A stretch of 31,054 nt of DNA from CAZGSG01 sp964528095 (GCA_964528095.1 CAZGSG010000024.1:1-31054), one strand, 5' to 3'. Counted from the stretch's first letter, positions 15,134-24,977 are shown. A program made the numbers and translations. The notes: a model not told the origin generated them from the sequence alone.

Positions 15134-15751
15134 TTGCCTGTAAACGAACTTCATACTATAGTTCAGTTAAGGGAACTGCAAACCCGGATTGCCCAAAATG
15201 ATGAAGCCGCTTTTACGCAGCTTTATCTTCATTTTGGCAAAAAGCTTACGCAGTTTGCCTTTTCGCTGGTTCGCTCCAAAGAAATAGCGGAAGAACTGGT
15301 AGAGGATGTGTTTGTAAAAATCTGGTCGGGCCGGCAAATGATCGGTGCTATCGAAAATATTACTGTTTACCTCTACGTAGCGGTCAAGAATAAATCCCTC
15401 AATACACTTTCGCAGAAAGCAAAGGAACTGGTTGCAGCCCCTTTTGATTATTTAGATAGTACGGTCGATGAATTCGCCTCAGACCCTTACGACCTGATGA
15501 TCACTTCGGAGATGATGAACAAAATGCATCACGCAATTGACTCATTACCGCCTCGTTGTAAGATGATCTTTAAGCTGATCCGGGAAGATGGCCTTAAATA
15601 CAAGGAGGTAGCAGAAATCCTCAATATTTCCGTCAATACCATTGACGCGCAGATGGCAATTGCTGTAAGACGGATCTGCGCATCCCTGGAGATTGCCCGG
15701 CCTTTAAAGTTCAATTCCCAGGTAAATGCGCTCCGCAGGAAGGAATTCTAA
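15134..15751 (+). CDS. ECF-type RNA polymerase sigma-70 factor (Bacteroidota FecI-like)
   Basis: The 205-residue protein has sigma region 2 (about 20-90, DEAAFTQLYLHFGKKL and ELVEDVFVKIW) and region 4 (about 135-185, LPPRCKMIFKLIREDGLKYK and the helix-turn-helix around VAEILNISVNTIDAQM), with no region 1 or 3, as in ECF factors. It directs RNA polymerase to the downstream uptake locus when released by its anti-sigma factor. The predicted start at 15134 is a TTG. The frame is open from 15080 but contains no ATG, and the first internal methionine (about codon 74) would remove most of region 2, so a non-ATG start is likely. The FecR-like gene follows 70 bp downstream. Confidence 0.9.
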   Translation: MPVNELHTIVQLRELQTRIAQNDEAAFTQLYLHFGKKLTQFAFSLVRSKEIAEELVEDVFVKIWSGRQMIGAIENITVYLYVAVKNKSLNTLSQKAKELVAAPFDYLDSTVDEFASDPYDLMITSEMMNKMHHAIDSLPPRCKMIFKLIREDGLKYKEVAEILNISVNTIDAQMAIAVRRICASLEIARPLKFNSQVNALRRKEF

Positions 15752-15821
15752 AAAAAGTTAACATTCTTTTAGTAGATCGGGTTCCATTCGCTGTCCTTTA
15801 TTGGACAACGACGATTGCTGC

Positions 15822-16916
15822 ATGGATTCTACCACCCGGATTTGGCATTTAATGGCGAGGGCACTCAATGGCGAAGCTGATTCGCAGGAACTGGAAGAGT
15901 TCTCACAGCTTCTTGCCCAGGATGAATCCTTACAGCAGCAATATGAGCTACTCTCCAGGATCTGGACGGAAAAAGATCACCCCACAGAAGATAATTATCG
16001 CACAAAAACAAGCATCGAAAGGATAATCAGAAAAGCTGAAACCGCAGACGCGGAACCTGAGATCTTCCCTCAAAGAAGGATTTCCCGTCGTCGCTTATAC
16101 ATTGCGGCATCACTATTTTTCTTGCTGGTTACTGGTGGATGGTTTTGGCTGGTGAATAAAAGGCCTCCCATCGCTTCAGATAATATAAAGCAGGAAGCCA
16201 TCATTTCAAAAAATGGCAGCCGCTCGCGTTCTTTATTACCTGATGGATCGACCGTATGGTTGAATGCAGGGTCCAAATTGTTTTACCAGAATGATTTTAC
16301 CGGCGCTACAAGGGAAGTAAGATTGGAAGGAGAAGCATTTTTTGACATAATAAAAAATATATCCAAACCTTTTATTGTTCATACCTCCGGTATTGATATA
16401 AAAGTGCTGGGCACTGCTTTTAATGTAAAGGCTTACCCGGAAGATATAAATGTAGAAACAACCCTGTATAGAGGGCTGGTAAATGTAACAAGACAGGGTG
16501 AGGGCAAAACAACTACGATTGAATTAAAGCCTAATCAGAAACTTACTCTTCCCAAACAAGCAGCACAAGGAGAAGAAATTTTGTCTGAGAAAATAGAATC
16601 TTCTGTAAAACAACTACCAGTAAGTTTTACGATTACCAAAATTGACTCCACTAAAAAAGAGAACGAACGTTTTGAAACCGCATGGCTCTATAGCCGACTG
16701 GAATTTCGTGATGACAGTTTTGAAGAACTGGCCCGCAAACTGGAAAGATGGTATAATATAACTGTAGTATTCACTGATGAAAAAGTGAAAAGCCTGCATG
16801 TGAATGGTTCATTCGAACGGGAGACAGTAGAACAGGCTTTCGCAGCATTGAAAGAAGGATTTCCTATCAACTATAAAATCAATAATAATGAAATATCTGT
16901 TGGATCATCTCAATAA
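15822..16916 (+). CDS. FecR-like anti-sigma factor
   Basis: Taken from the ATG at 15822 the protein has 364 residues; an in-frame TTG seven codons upstream is possible. The cytoplasmic N-terminus (1-90) should bind the sigma factor. A single transmembrane helix follows (about 91-112), then the periplasmic FecR domain (about 127-222, with LLPDGSTVWLNAGSKL and VLGTAFNVKAY) and a C-terminal DUF4974 domain (about 290-358). The C-terminal domain is expected to contact the STN domain of the SusC transporter encoded next. Substrate binding outside would thus be signalled through SusC and FecR to the ECF factor. The gene is 70 bp after the sigma gene and 120 bp before susC. Confidence 0.92.
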   Translation: MDSTTRIWHLMARALNGEADSQELEEFSQLLAQDESLQQQYELLSRIWTEKDHPTEDNYRTKTSIERIIRKAETADAEPEIFPQRRISRRRLYIAASLFFLLVTGGWFWLVNKRPPIASDNIKQEAIISKNGSRSRSLLPDGSTVWLNAGSKLFYQNDFTGATREVRLEGEAFFDIIKNISKPFIVHTSGIDIKVLGTAFNVKAYPEDINVETTLYRGLVNVTRQGEGKTTTIELKPNQKLTLPKQAAQGEEILSEKIESSVKQLPVSFTITKIDSTKKENERFETAWLYSRLEFRDDSFEELARKLERWYNITVVFTDEKVKSLHVNGSFERETVEQAFAALKEGFPINYKINNNEISVGSSQ

Positions 16917-16940
16917 TCTTCATCCGAAATAAAAGAAAAA

Positions 16941-16964
16941 CGGAGAATGCGCCAACATTCTCCG
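16941..16964. terminator. Stem-loop between the anti-sigma gene and susC
   Basis: CGGAGAATG (16941-16949) and CATTCTCCG (16956-16964) form a perfect 9-bp stem with a 6-nt loop, 24 bp after the fecR stop codon. On the plus strand an A-rich run precedes it and no T-run follows; on the minus strand the complement gives a T-rich run after the hairpin. It may be an attenuator or processing hairpin in the susC leader, or a terminator for antisense transcription. Its function is not decided by the sequence. Confidence 0.6.
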
Positions 16965-17036
16965 TATAAAGGTCAAAACGTTTCGAAGCATCAACCCGCG
17001 AGAGTTGGATTGTTTAACCCCTAATATTCTAAAAAT

Positions 17037-20000
17037 ATGAATTCTTTATTAACGGTTCGAAAAAAACCGTTGCCTTCAAAAGTTCTGCTTATTATGAAAT
17101 TAACCACGGCATTACTGTTTTTCTTCACCCTGAACGTTTCTGCCACCGGGTTTGGGCAGGATAAGATCAATCTGAACGTCAAAAAAGCGGAGATCAGCGG
17201 TGTGCTTAAGTCGATTGAAAAGCAGACCAATTACCGGTTTCTTTATAACGCCGGGCTGGAAGATATCCGTGGAAAAGTAACGATTAATGTAAAAGATGCC
17301 ACCCTGGCTGAGGTATTGGCCCGGTTGCTGGAAAAAACAAGGTTATTATACCAGGTAATGGAGAATAACCTGATAGTGATAAAAGAAGATCCTACCGCCG
17401 TTCCGGATGTTACGATCACCGGTAAGGTTACCGGCGAAGGAGGTGCACCGCTTGCCGGGGCATCAGTACAGGTAAAAGGAACGACGACAGGTGTAACCAC
17501 TAACAACGATGGTGTTTTTTCAATAACAGTGGCAGATGCAAATGTAACCCTGCTCATTTCTTCTGTGGGGTATGATATACAGGAAATAGCGTTGGGCGGA
17601 AGAACAGATATCAGCGTATCTCTTGCGCTTGCTACACGGGCGCTGGACCAGGTTGTCGTAGTAGGTTATGGTACATCGCGTAGAAGGGATCTGACTGGTT
17701 CCGTTGCTTCGATCAAAGGTGCCGACATTGCTAAACAGCCGGTTCAGACAGCTACTCAGGCAATCCAGGGAAAAGTAGCCGGTGTGCAGATCATCAGTTC
17801 CGGCGAACCTAACTCATTACCTACCGTACGTGTACGTGGTACTGGTACAATGCTTGGTGGTGCCAATCCGCTGTATGTAGTAGATGGAGTGATCACAGAA
17901 GATATCCGGAATATCAATTCGGCGGATATCGTTTCACTGGACGTATTAAAAGATGCAAGTGCCACAGCGATCTATGGTATGCGTGCTGCGAACGGGGTGC
18001 TCATCATCACAACAAAAAAAGGAAAGACCGGCAAGATGGTGTTTAATTATGATGCCAACGCAGGAATCAGGGAAGCAACCAGTTTGGTGAATATGGCTGG
18101 TGAAAATCAATATGCAGGTTATCTGAATGAAGCGAATATTTATTATGGAAGTGGTGACAGCCTGGTTACTGCTTCACAGCTTAAAGGCGCCAATACGGAT
18201 TGGTACGATGTGATCCTGCAAAGAGCATTTCAGCAGAATCATAACCTGTCAATGTCGGGTGGTAATGAAAAAATAACTTATTTCCTGAGTGCCGGCTATC
18301 TCAATGAAGAGGGCATACAGGTACAAAATAAATACAAGCGTTTTACGCTCCGTTCCAATAACGAGTACAGGATAACCAATGCGCTGAAATTAAGCACGCT
18401 TGTTTCTTATACAAGAGGTGAAGCGATAGGGGCCAATTTTGGCGCTTTCAACAGTGCCTACAGGGCTGCTCCATTTGTTGTGGCAAAAGAAGGTGGTAAA
18501 TATGGTAATACCTCCATTGCCGGTAATGTTGGTAACCCGCTGCTGGATATCGAAAAAAATTATAGCAATACCCTGGGCAACCGTGTGCAGGGAACATTTG
18601 CCCTTGAATACAAACCTATTCCCGCTTTGACATTGCGTTCAAGTATGGGTATCGATCTGGATTTTACCAAATCAACCGGCTTTGGATATAAGTACTTAAG
18701 TGATGCAAATACATTTATTGTTGCAGGTGGTAACCAGCAAAGGGGAAATAGTAAGCTTGACCTGACAAAGAATGATGCGAACAAATGGGTATGGGACAAT
18801 ACGGCCACCTATGCCAAAACATTTGGCAGGCATAATATCAACGTGCTGGGTGGTATAACATCAGAACAGTATAAATTCAACAGCCTTGTAAGCAGCGCAC
18901 TCGATGTACCTGAGAATAAAGACCAATGGTATTTAAATGCCGGTACAAATGGTTCGCAGACTGTTGCTAATACAGGAGATAAATGGGCGAGGAATTCTTT
19001 CATTGGGCGCTTGAATTACGCATATAACAACCGGTACCTGCTTACTGCCACAATGCGTGCAGACGGTACATCAAGATTTGGCCAGGATAATCGCTGGGGC
19101 TATTTTCCTTCTGTAGGTCTTGGATGGAATATATCCGATGAAGCATTTATGGCCAACCAGAAAATATTTGATAACCTGAAACTAAGAGGTAGCTGGGGCC
19201 GTGTAGGTAATGATAATATCCCAACTTCTTTATATTATTCAATTGCAACAACAAATGTGCCTTACTATTTCGATGGGTCGAGATACCTCGCTATTACATT
19301 TAATGATGTAACAGATAAGAATGTAAGATGGGAAATAACAGATGAGTTTGATCTTGGACTTGATTTCACCATACTTGATAAAAGACTGACTGGTGAAATA
19401 GATTATTACCATAAAAAAACAAAAGATGCATTGATCTATGTAAATCTTCCTGCTATCCTTGGTGATGACAGGTATATTACCAATGCAGCAAATTTTGAAA
19501 ATAAGGGTGTGGAATTATCACTGACCTGGACAGATAAGATCGCCAAAGACTGGAACTATTCAATAAGTGGAAACATTGCAAGGAATAAAAACCAGATCCT
19601 GAATTTAAATGGCGGACAGGCCTTGTTTGATGGATCTGTGGGCAGTTACCTGGTGACAAAATCTGATAATGGCCAACCGATCGGTAGCTTCTTTATGTTG
19701 CAGGCTGATGGACTGTTCCAGACAGATGCAGAGATTGCCGCTTCTGCGCAGCCGAATGCTAAACCAGGTGATCTGCGGTATAAAGATATCAGTGGTCCAA
19801 ATGGCAGACCTGATGGTGTGATCAATGATCTTGACAGGGCTTACAGCGGATCTTATTTACCCAAGCTTACTTATGGTGTAAATGGTAATGTGAGCTACAA
19901 GGATTTCGATCTGAGCTTTAATACATATGGTACAAGTGGCAGTAAGATCTATAATGGTAAAAAAGCAATACGTGGTACCGACTCGAGAGATAATATCGAA

Positions 20001-20342
20001 ACAAGTGTAGCTATCAATCGTTGGACGCCAAATAATACGAACACCAATGTGCCAAGAGCAAATACGGCGATCTTACCAGCATCTACTTATTTCCTGGAAT
20101 CCGGTGACTTTTTCCGGTTAAACAACCTGACTATCGGGTATACTTTACCAAAAGGAATCATGTCAAAAGCTGGTATCGGCAGTTTGAGAGTATATGCAAC
20201 GGCGCAAAACCTGTTTACCATTACTCCTTATAGCGGATTTACACCAGAGCTCACCAGTGCAAGTCCGTTGAATGGCGGTATTGAATTTAATACTTATCCA
20301 AGTACCCGCACGTTTGCGTTCGGAGTAAATCTTGGCTTTTAG
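17037..20342 (+). CDS. SusC-like TonB-dependent outer-membrane transporter with STN signalling domain (cassette 1)
   Basis: The 1101-residue protein starts with a long, basic signal peptide (about 1-40). An STN (secretin/TonB short N-terminal) domain follows (about 43-117), then a carboxypeptidase-D-like regulatory domain (about 124-205) starting TGKVTGEGGAPLAGA. The LDQVVVVGYGT segment (203-213) leads into the plug domain, and a 22-stranded beta-barrel should fill the remainder, ending in a typical aromatic terminus (VNLGF). It is expected to import oligosaccharides in a complex with the SusD encoded next. The STN domain makes it the signal transducer to the FecR anti-sigma factor. A downstream ATG at 17094 is a possible alternative start and would shorten only the signal peptide. 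Confidence 0.95.
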   Translation: MNSLLTVRKKPLPSKVLLIMKLTTALLFFFTLNVSATGFGQDKINLNVKKAEISGVLKSIEKQTNYRFLYNAGLEDIRGKVTINVKDATLAEVLARLLEKTRLLYQVMENNLIVIKEDPTAVPDVTITGKVTGEGGAPLAGASVQVKGTTTGVTTNNDGVFSITVADANVTLLISSVGYDIQEIALGGRTDISVSLALATRALDQVVVVGYGTSRRRDLTGSVASIKGADIAKQPVQTATQAIQGKVAGVQIISSGEPNSLPTVRVRGTGTMLGGANPLYVVDGVITEDIRNINSADIVSLDVLKDASATAIYGMRAANGVLIITTKKGKTGKMVFNYDANAGIREATSLVNMAGENQYAGYLNEANIYYGSGDSLVTASQLKGANTDWYDVILQRAFQQNHNLSMSGGNEKITYFLSAGYLNEEGIQVQNKYKRFTLRSNNEYRITNALKLSTLVSYTRGEAIGANFGAFNSAYRAAPFVVAKEGGKYGNTSIAGNVGNPLLDIEKNYSNTLGNRVQGTFALEYKPIPALTLRSSMGIDLDFTKSTGFGYKYLSDANTFIVAGGNQQRGNSKLDLTKNDANKWVWDNTATYAKTFGRHNINVLGGITSEQYKFNSLVSSALDVPENKDQWYLNAGTNGSQTVANTGDKWARNSFIGRLNYAYNNRYLLTATMRADGTSRFGQDNRWGYFPSVGLGWNISDEAFMANQKIFDNLKLRGSWGRVGNDNIPTSLYYSIATTNVPYYFDGSRYLAITFNDVTDKNVRWEITDEFDLGLDFTILDKRLTGEIDYYHKKTKDALIYVNLPAILGDDRYITNAANFENKGVELSLTWTDKIAKDWNYSISGNIARNKNQILNLNGGQALFDGSVGSYLVTKSDNGQPIGSFFMLQADGLFQTDAEIAASAQPNAKPGDLRYKDISGPNGRPDGVINDLDRAYSGSYLPKLTYGVNGNVSYKDFDLSFNTYGTSGSKIYNGKKAIRGTDSRDNIETSVAINRWTPNNTNTNVPRANTAILPASTYFLESGDFFRLNNLTIGYTLPKGIMSKAGIGSLRVYATAQNLFTITPYSGFTPELTSASPLNGGIEFNTYPSTRTFAFGVNLGF

Positions 20343-20368
20343 TTTATAAAATTTTAAAAGAGAAAAAC

Positions 20369-21907
20369 ATGAAGAAGAAAATATTTATTCTGTTTACCGT
20401 CAGTCTCATATTATTTACGGTAATAACAGGATGTAAAAAGAGCTTTTTGGAAATAGCTCCTCAAGGGCAGCTTACTGAAGAGCAGGCGTTGGTTGATCCT
20501 GATGCAGCTAATAAACTGGTAGGAGGAATATACAATAGTCTTTATTCACAGGGAACAGTGGGTATCCGCCTCCTGATATTAAATGAGATCGCATCAGACA
20601 ATTCAGACAAAGGCAGTACGCCAAGTGATGGTGGTTTCGATAGCAAGGATATCGATGAATTTACCTTTACACCAAACAATCCAAACTTTAACGAAGTATG
20701 GAAAGAAAATTATAAGGGTATTACCCGTGCAAATAAAGCCTTATCTATTCTTGATGCAAGCACGATAGATGAGACGCTCCGCAAAAAATTGATCGGAGAG
20801 GCTCGATTTTTAAGGGGGTTCTTTTATTTTAACCTGGTTCGTTATTTTGGCGGCGTACCTAAATTGATTCGTGTTCCCAATGCCTCTGAAGCAAATAGCG
20901 ACGAATTTCAGACAAGGGCGTCAAAGGAAGATATCTATGCTGTGATTACAGGTGATCTTCAAAATGCTGTTGATAATCTTCCAATGAAAGGAGAAGCAGG
21001 CGCACAGGTTGGACGCATCACCAAGGGAGCGGCACAGGGCATGCTTGCCAAGGTATACCTGTACCTGAAGGACTGGCAAAAAGCATATGATCTTTCCAAT
21101 GCGGTCATTACATCAGGCAAATATGATCTGGCTTCAGATTATGGCGCTATGTTCCGCGAGGTGGGAGCCAATAATATTGAATCAATCTTCGAAGTAGAGA
21201 CAGGTCCAAGTAAAAGCGCAACAGGCTCCTGTGATGCTATTAGCCCTAACTATAGCAATTTCCAGGGACCGCGTGCAAAAGGAACCTGGCCTACAAATAT
21301 AATTGACGGTAAGCCCTATGATGGCGATCTTGGTTTTGGATTGAACGATCCTACAGCGGATCTCTTTAATGCATATGAAGCTGGTGATACCCGTAAGGCC
21401 GGTACTATAATTTCTATTGATCCTGTAAATCCAACGGTGCTTTGGGATGGTTTCACTATTCCCAAACAGGATCTTGTAGAAAACCCCCGTTATAACTATA
21501 AGGCCTACCACAGTCCTTTCAAAGAAACATTAGCATGCAATGGTTATCTGGATAAGGATAACAAACCAAAAAATATTCGTCTTCTTCGTTTTGCGGAAGT
21601 GTTGCTGATCAATGCAGAAGCGGCTACACATATCGGGCAAAATGCGATGACTCCGCTAGCCAGGGTTCGCACACGCGCCAATCTTACCACTACCACAGCT
21701 ACAGAAGCTGATATCTGGAAAGAAAGAAGAGTGGAACTGGCCGAAGAAGGTGATCGTTTCTTTGATCTTGTGCGCCAGGGACGGGCTGGTGTTGTATTAC
21801 GCGCGCATGGAAAAGCATTTGTAGATAATAAACATACTGTATATCCAATACCACAGGCGCAGATTGACCTGAGTGGCGGGCGTCTTACACAAAATCCTAA
21901 CTACTGA
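20369..21907 (+). CDS. SusD/RagB-family nutrient-binding lipoprotein (cassette 1)
   Basis: The 512-residue protein has a lipoprotein signal with acylated Cys22 (VITGC). Segments typical of the family follow: the N-terminal SusD-like part with NKLVGGIYNSLYSQG (about 49-63), an ARFLRGFFYFNLVRYFGGVP block (about 145-165) and the C-terminal RagB part with ERRVELAEEGDRFFDLVRQG (about 450-470). SusD lids the SusC barrel at the cell surface and binds the glycan. The gene starts 26 bp after susC, so the two are co-transcribed. It contains the stretch DKGSTPSDGG, shared with the SusD of cassette 2. Confidence 0.95.
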   Translation: MKKKIFILFTVSLILFTVITGCKKSFLEIAPQGQLTEEQALVDPDAANKLVGGIYNSLYSQGTVGIRLLILNEIASDNSDKGSTPSDGGFDSKDIDEFTFTPNNPNFNEVWKENYKGITRANKALSILDASTIDETLRKKLIGEARFLRGFFYFNLVRYFGGVPKLIRVPNASEANSDEFQTRASKEDIYAVITGDLQNAVDNLPMKGEAGAQVGRITKGAAQGMLAKVYLYLKDWQKAYDLSNAVITSGKYDLASDYGAMFREVGANNIESIFEVETGPSKSATGSCDAISPNYSNFQGPRAKGTWPTNIIDGKPYDGDLGFGLNDPTADLFNAYEAGDTRKAGTIISIDPVNPTVLWDGFTIPKQDLVENPRYNYKAYHSPFKETLACNGYLDKDNKPKNIRLLRFAEVLLINAEAATHIGQNAMTPLARVRTRANLTTTTATEADIWKERRVELAEEGDRFFDLVRQGRAGVVLRAHGKAFVDNKHTVYPIPQAQIDLSGGRLTQNPNY

Positions 21908-21933
21908 TTATAACGTATAATAAAATAAAATTT

Positions 21934-22851
21934 ATGAAACATAATTTCTATAACCTGAAAAGCGGCTTGGTTTTTCTTTGTATTGCCGGCGTGTCTATGA
22001 CCGCATGTACCAAAGTGGAAAAAGATGACAATTTCCCCAAAGGAGACCCGCCACCTGTAGCAGGCGGTTATACCAATTCTGACCAGGTAGCTGCCTCCAG
22101 CTTACTGGCCTATTGGAGCTTCGATGGTGATAATAAAGAAAAAAAATCAGGTATTGCTCCCAGTGTTGAGCGAAATAATTCTTTTGTTACTGGAATTAAA
22201 GGACAGGCATTACACCTGAATGCAGGGTATTTGTTTTATCCGACCATTGCAGCACTAAGTAGTGCCAACGCAATAGCCAGTTGCACCGTTAGTCTTTGGA
22301 TCAACGTTGCCAATAATGGTACACAGGCATCTGAGTTTTTTGCATTGACCCAGGCACCGGCCACTCAGTCAGATTGGCTGGCTATACTGAATGTTGCTAT
22401 TGAATCAGGACGCCCCACATCTACTTCGAATCTGACACTGCATAGCTGGATCGGCAGCTATCCTGCTGGTTCTAGAAAAGGCGGTGATAATATTAATGAC
22501 TATGGAAATGTAGGCGTCGATTATCAAACATTTGCAGGCGCAAATAAATGGGTTCATTATATAATGAGATATGATGCCGCTACGGAAGCGATAGACCTGT
22601 ACGCAAATAATATCAGGGTATCCAACAATAATTTCCGTATCCGTACTGGTCTCGGACCACTCGTTATGCCGACTCCTACCAATGTACTGATAGGCGGCTT
22701 TCCAACGGCCTCTACCGGTTACCCATTGTCAGGAGATCAGTCATGGCAGGCAAAGCTGAATGGCTCTATAGATGAGTTGAGAGTATATGGTAAAGCATTT
22801 ACCGACCAGGAAATATCTGCTTTATTTCAACTTGAAAGACAGGGACGTTAA
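21934..22851 (+). CDS. LamG-domain surface lipoprotein, candidate glycan-binding protein (cassette 1)
   Basis: The 305-residue protein has a lipoprotein signal (Cys25 in SMTAC) followed by a Lys/Glu/Asp-rich stretch (KVEKDD) that resembles the surface-export signal of Bacteroidota lipoproteins. From about residue 55 a concanavalin-like (LamG) jelly-roll begins with LLAYWSFDGDN; KGQALHLNAGYLFY and, near the end, NGSIDELRVYGKAFTDQEI are typical of this fold. No catalytic acids of a glycoside hydrolase are evident. Its place after susD is that of surface glycan-binding proteins in polysaccharide utilisation loci. A paralogue with the same layout is encoded at 29632. The binding function is inference. 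A hairpin terminator follows. Confidence 0.82.
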   Translation: MKHNFYNLKSGLVFLCIAGVSMTACTKVEKDDNFPKGDPPPVAGGYTNSDQVAASSLLAYWSFDGDNKEKKSGIAPSVERNNSFVTGIKGQALHLNAGYLFYPTIAALSSANAIASCTVSLWINVANNGTQASEFFALTQAPATQSDWLAILNVAIESGRPTSTSNLTLHSWIGSYPAGSRKGGDNINDYGNVGVDYQTFAGANKWVHYIMRYDAATEAIDLYANNIRVSNNNFRIRTGLGPLVMPTPTNVLIGGFPTASTGYPLSGDQSWQAKLNGSIDELRVYGKAFTDQEISALFQLERQGR

Positions 22852-22884
22852 TTTTTTATGATTTAAATGATTTGTATTTTATAA

Positions 22885-22925
22885 AAAAAAGGTTGCCTGG
22901 ATCCTATTCAAGTGCAACCTTTTTT
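22885..22925 (+). terminator. Rho-independent terminator after the LamG gene of cassette 1
   Basis: AAAAAAGGTTGC (22885-22896) pairs with GCAACCTTTTTT (22914-22925) around a 17-nt loop, so the stem ends in a T-run. It lies 33 bp after the LamG stop codon and 47 bp before the GH144 start, and would separate or attenuate expression of the glucanase relative to susC/susD. Confidence 0.85.
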
Positions 22926-22972
22926 ATTAATGATTTGTTCTACCAGTTATCTGTTAAGGCTTAAGTTATATT

Positions 22973-24661
22973 ATGATGAAATTGAAACTGAATATTTTTC
23001 CGGCTTTGTTATTAGTAATAGTGGTATGCGCGGCCTGTGGAAAAAACAACTCTTCTACACCCAATCCTCCGCCGCCTGCCACCCCGTTTACCCTTACAGA
23101 TAGCAGGATAGGCAATGCGGCTGCTAATAATGGAGAAACTTATCGTGGTATACCTGTAAGCCCGGATATCATCATTCGATTTAGCGGCAAGGTCAGCAGG
23201 ACCACTGCTTCTGCCATCGGTTTTGCTACTGCTGCAGGCGCAGCCATTCCCTATGCCGTAACATATAGTAATAGCGACAGCGCCATAGCAATAAAACCTG
23301 TTTCATCACTCGCCTATCTTGCAAAGTATGTAATAACAATACCGCTGGCTGTTAAATCCACTGATGGCGTGCCTCTTACCGCGGGTCGTAGTTTTTCCTT
23401 TTTTACGAGATTAGATTCGACCCGTAAATTCCCTGCTATCACAGATGATCAGTTGCTCACGCTTGTACAACAACAAACATTTAAATATTTCTGGGATCTG
23501 GCTCATCCGGCAAGTGGAATGATCCGGGAAAGGAATAGCGATGCAAATATTTATACTTCCGGTGGTACAGGCTTTGGTGTTATGGCGATCATTACCGGCG
23601 TTAACCGGAATTTTATAACCCGGGCACAGGGGTTGACAAGAGTGCAAACCATGGTCTCCTTTTTAAAGAATACTGCTGAGAAATTCCATGGAGCATTTCC
23701 TCACTGGCTGAATGGTGCAGATGGTAAAGCGATTCCTTTTAGTGCAAATGATGATGGAGCCGATCTTGTAGAGACTTCGTATCTTTTACAGGGCCTGCTC
23801 TGCGCCAGGCAATATTTTAATGGGGCCGATCCTGCAGAAACCTCTTTACGAAATGATATAAACGCTATCTGGAATGGTGTAGAATGGGACTGGTTCAGAA
23901 AAGGCGGAGAGAATGTAATGTATTGGCATTGGAGCAGCAAAAATGCCAACCCCTGGATCATGAACCTGCAAATCAAAGGATGGAATGAATGCCTGATCAC
24001 CTATATACTTGCTGCTTCATCTACTACACATGCCATACCGAAGATCGTATATGATAATGGATGGGCATCTAATGGCGGAATGAAAAATAACAATACTTAT
24101 TTTGGATATCAATTGCCATTAGGACCCAATTTAGGTGGCCCTCTTTTCTTTGCACATTATTCTTTTCTTGGCATCAATCCCAATAATTTATCAGATGCCT
24201 ATGCCAACTATTTAACGCAAAACAAGAATCACACACTTATTAATTATAATTATTGTAAGGCCAACCCCAGAGGGTATTATGGCTACAGTGACTCCACTTG
24301 GGGGCTTACCGCAAGTGATATAGAAAATGGGTATAATGCGAATTCGCCTACGAATGATCAGAGCTTTATTTCACCTACCGCCGCTTTATCCTCTTTTCCA
24401 TACACTCCTGCGGAATCAATGGCGGCATTAAAATTTTATTATTATGTATTGGGAGATAAAATATGGAAAGATTATGGCTTTGTAGACGCGTTTTCACTTC
24501 ATAATCCATGGTTTGCGAGCTCCTTTCTTGCAATTGACCAGGGCCCTATTATTATAATGATAGAAAATTACCGTTCATCATTATTATGGAATTTATTTAC
24601 GAGTTGCCCCGAGATAAAAACAGGTATGCAGACACTGGGATTTTCTGCACCCTACTTATAA
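22973..24661 (+). CDS. GH144-type glucanase lipoprotein with Ig-like N-terminal domain (cassette 1)
   Basis: The 562-residue protein has a lipoprotein signal (Cys22 in CAACG) and a Pro-rich linker. An Ig-like Big_5-type domain (about 42-147) contains PVSPDIIIRFSGKV. The catalytic (alpha/alpha)6 domain (about 155-560) starts with LVQQQTFKYFWDLAHP. Conserved acidic residues are in NDDGADLVE (Asp260, Asp261, Asp264, Glu267), with Glu339 in GWNECL; these match the acidic cluster around the active site of GH144. GH144 was founded on an endo-beta-1,2-glucanase of Chitinophaga pinensis and also includes exo-acting sophorose-releasing enzymes, so endo or exo action is open. A surface lipoprotein acting on polymer fits an endo role. 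Start codons at 22973 and 22976 are equivalent. Confidence 0.88.
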   Translation: MMKLKLNIFPALLLVIVVCAACGKNNSSTPNPPPPATPFTLTDSRIGNAAANNGETYRGIPVSPDIIIRFSGKVSRTTASAIGFATAAGAAIPYAVTYSNSDSAIAIKPVSSLAYLAKYVITIPLAVKSTDGVPLTAGRSFSFFTRLDSTRKFPAITDDQLLTLVQQQTFKYFWDLAHPASGMIRERNSDANIYTSGGTGFGVMAIITGVNRNFITRAQGLTRVQTMVSFLKNTAEKFHGAFPHWLNGADGKAIPFSANDDGADLVETSYLLQGLLCARQYFNGADPAETSLRNDINAIWNGVEWDWFRKGGENVMYWHWSSKNANPWIMNLQIKGWNECLITYILAASSTTHAIPKIVYDNGWASNGGMKNNNTYFGYQLPLGPNLGGPLFFAHYSFLGINPNNLSDAYANYLTQNKNHTLINYNYCKANPRGYYGYSDSTWGLTASDIENGYNANSPTNDQSFISPTAALSSFPYTPAESMAALKFYYYVLGDKIWKDYGFVDAFSLHNPWFASSFLAIDQGPIIIMIENYRSSLLWNLFTSCPEIKTGMQTLGFSAPYL

Positions 24662-24977
24662 ATATATTGAATTGAAAAACTATCTTGCGGAAAATTATCA
24701 GGCAGGAATTTTATTGAAATAAACAAACGAACCAGTGTATAAATAATAACGGATGTATTATATAATGTCGCTGGTATAGAAATTCGCTTACCCGACATTC
24801 GTATTATTAAAACAATTGGCATTCTGCCTGTGCTACTACGAAAACCAAGCTGAAAATTCATCAAATCAAAATAAAATGCGAAAGTATTATGAAGATTACT
24901 AACCCCGGAACGATGAAATAAATAAAGATTTTTTAAATGCTGCTTAAAAAAAATTGCTATTAAAACTGCTGTTAATT
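24662..24977. other. 316-bp AT-rich spacer between the two PUL cassettes
   Basis: No gene is supported here. The stretch is AT-rich and should contain the promoter of the second cassette. Unlike cassette 1 there is no sigma/anti-sigma pair in front of susC. A minus-strand open frame at 24652-24864 overlaps the GH144 end and looks like chance. I find no convincing hairpin after the GH144 stop codon. Confidence 0.5.

Noticed and set aside
24757..24855. Plus-strand stop-free stretch of about 30 codons that might be a decayed gene remnant
   Set aside because: Too short, with no start codon and no family resemblance; open runs of this size occur by chance.
24652..24864. Minus-strand open frame of 70 codons after the first GH144 gene
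   Set aside because: It overlaps the GH144 stop region, has no recognisable domain and no neighbour on its strand.
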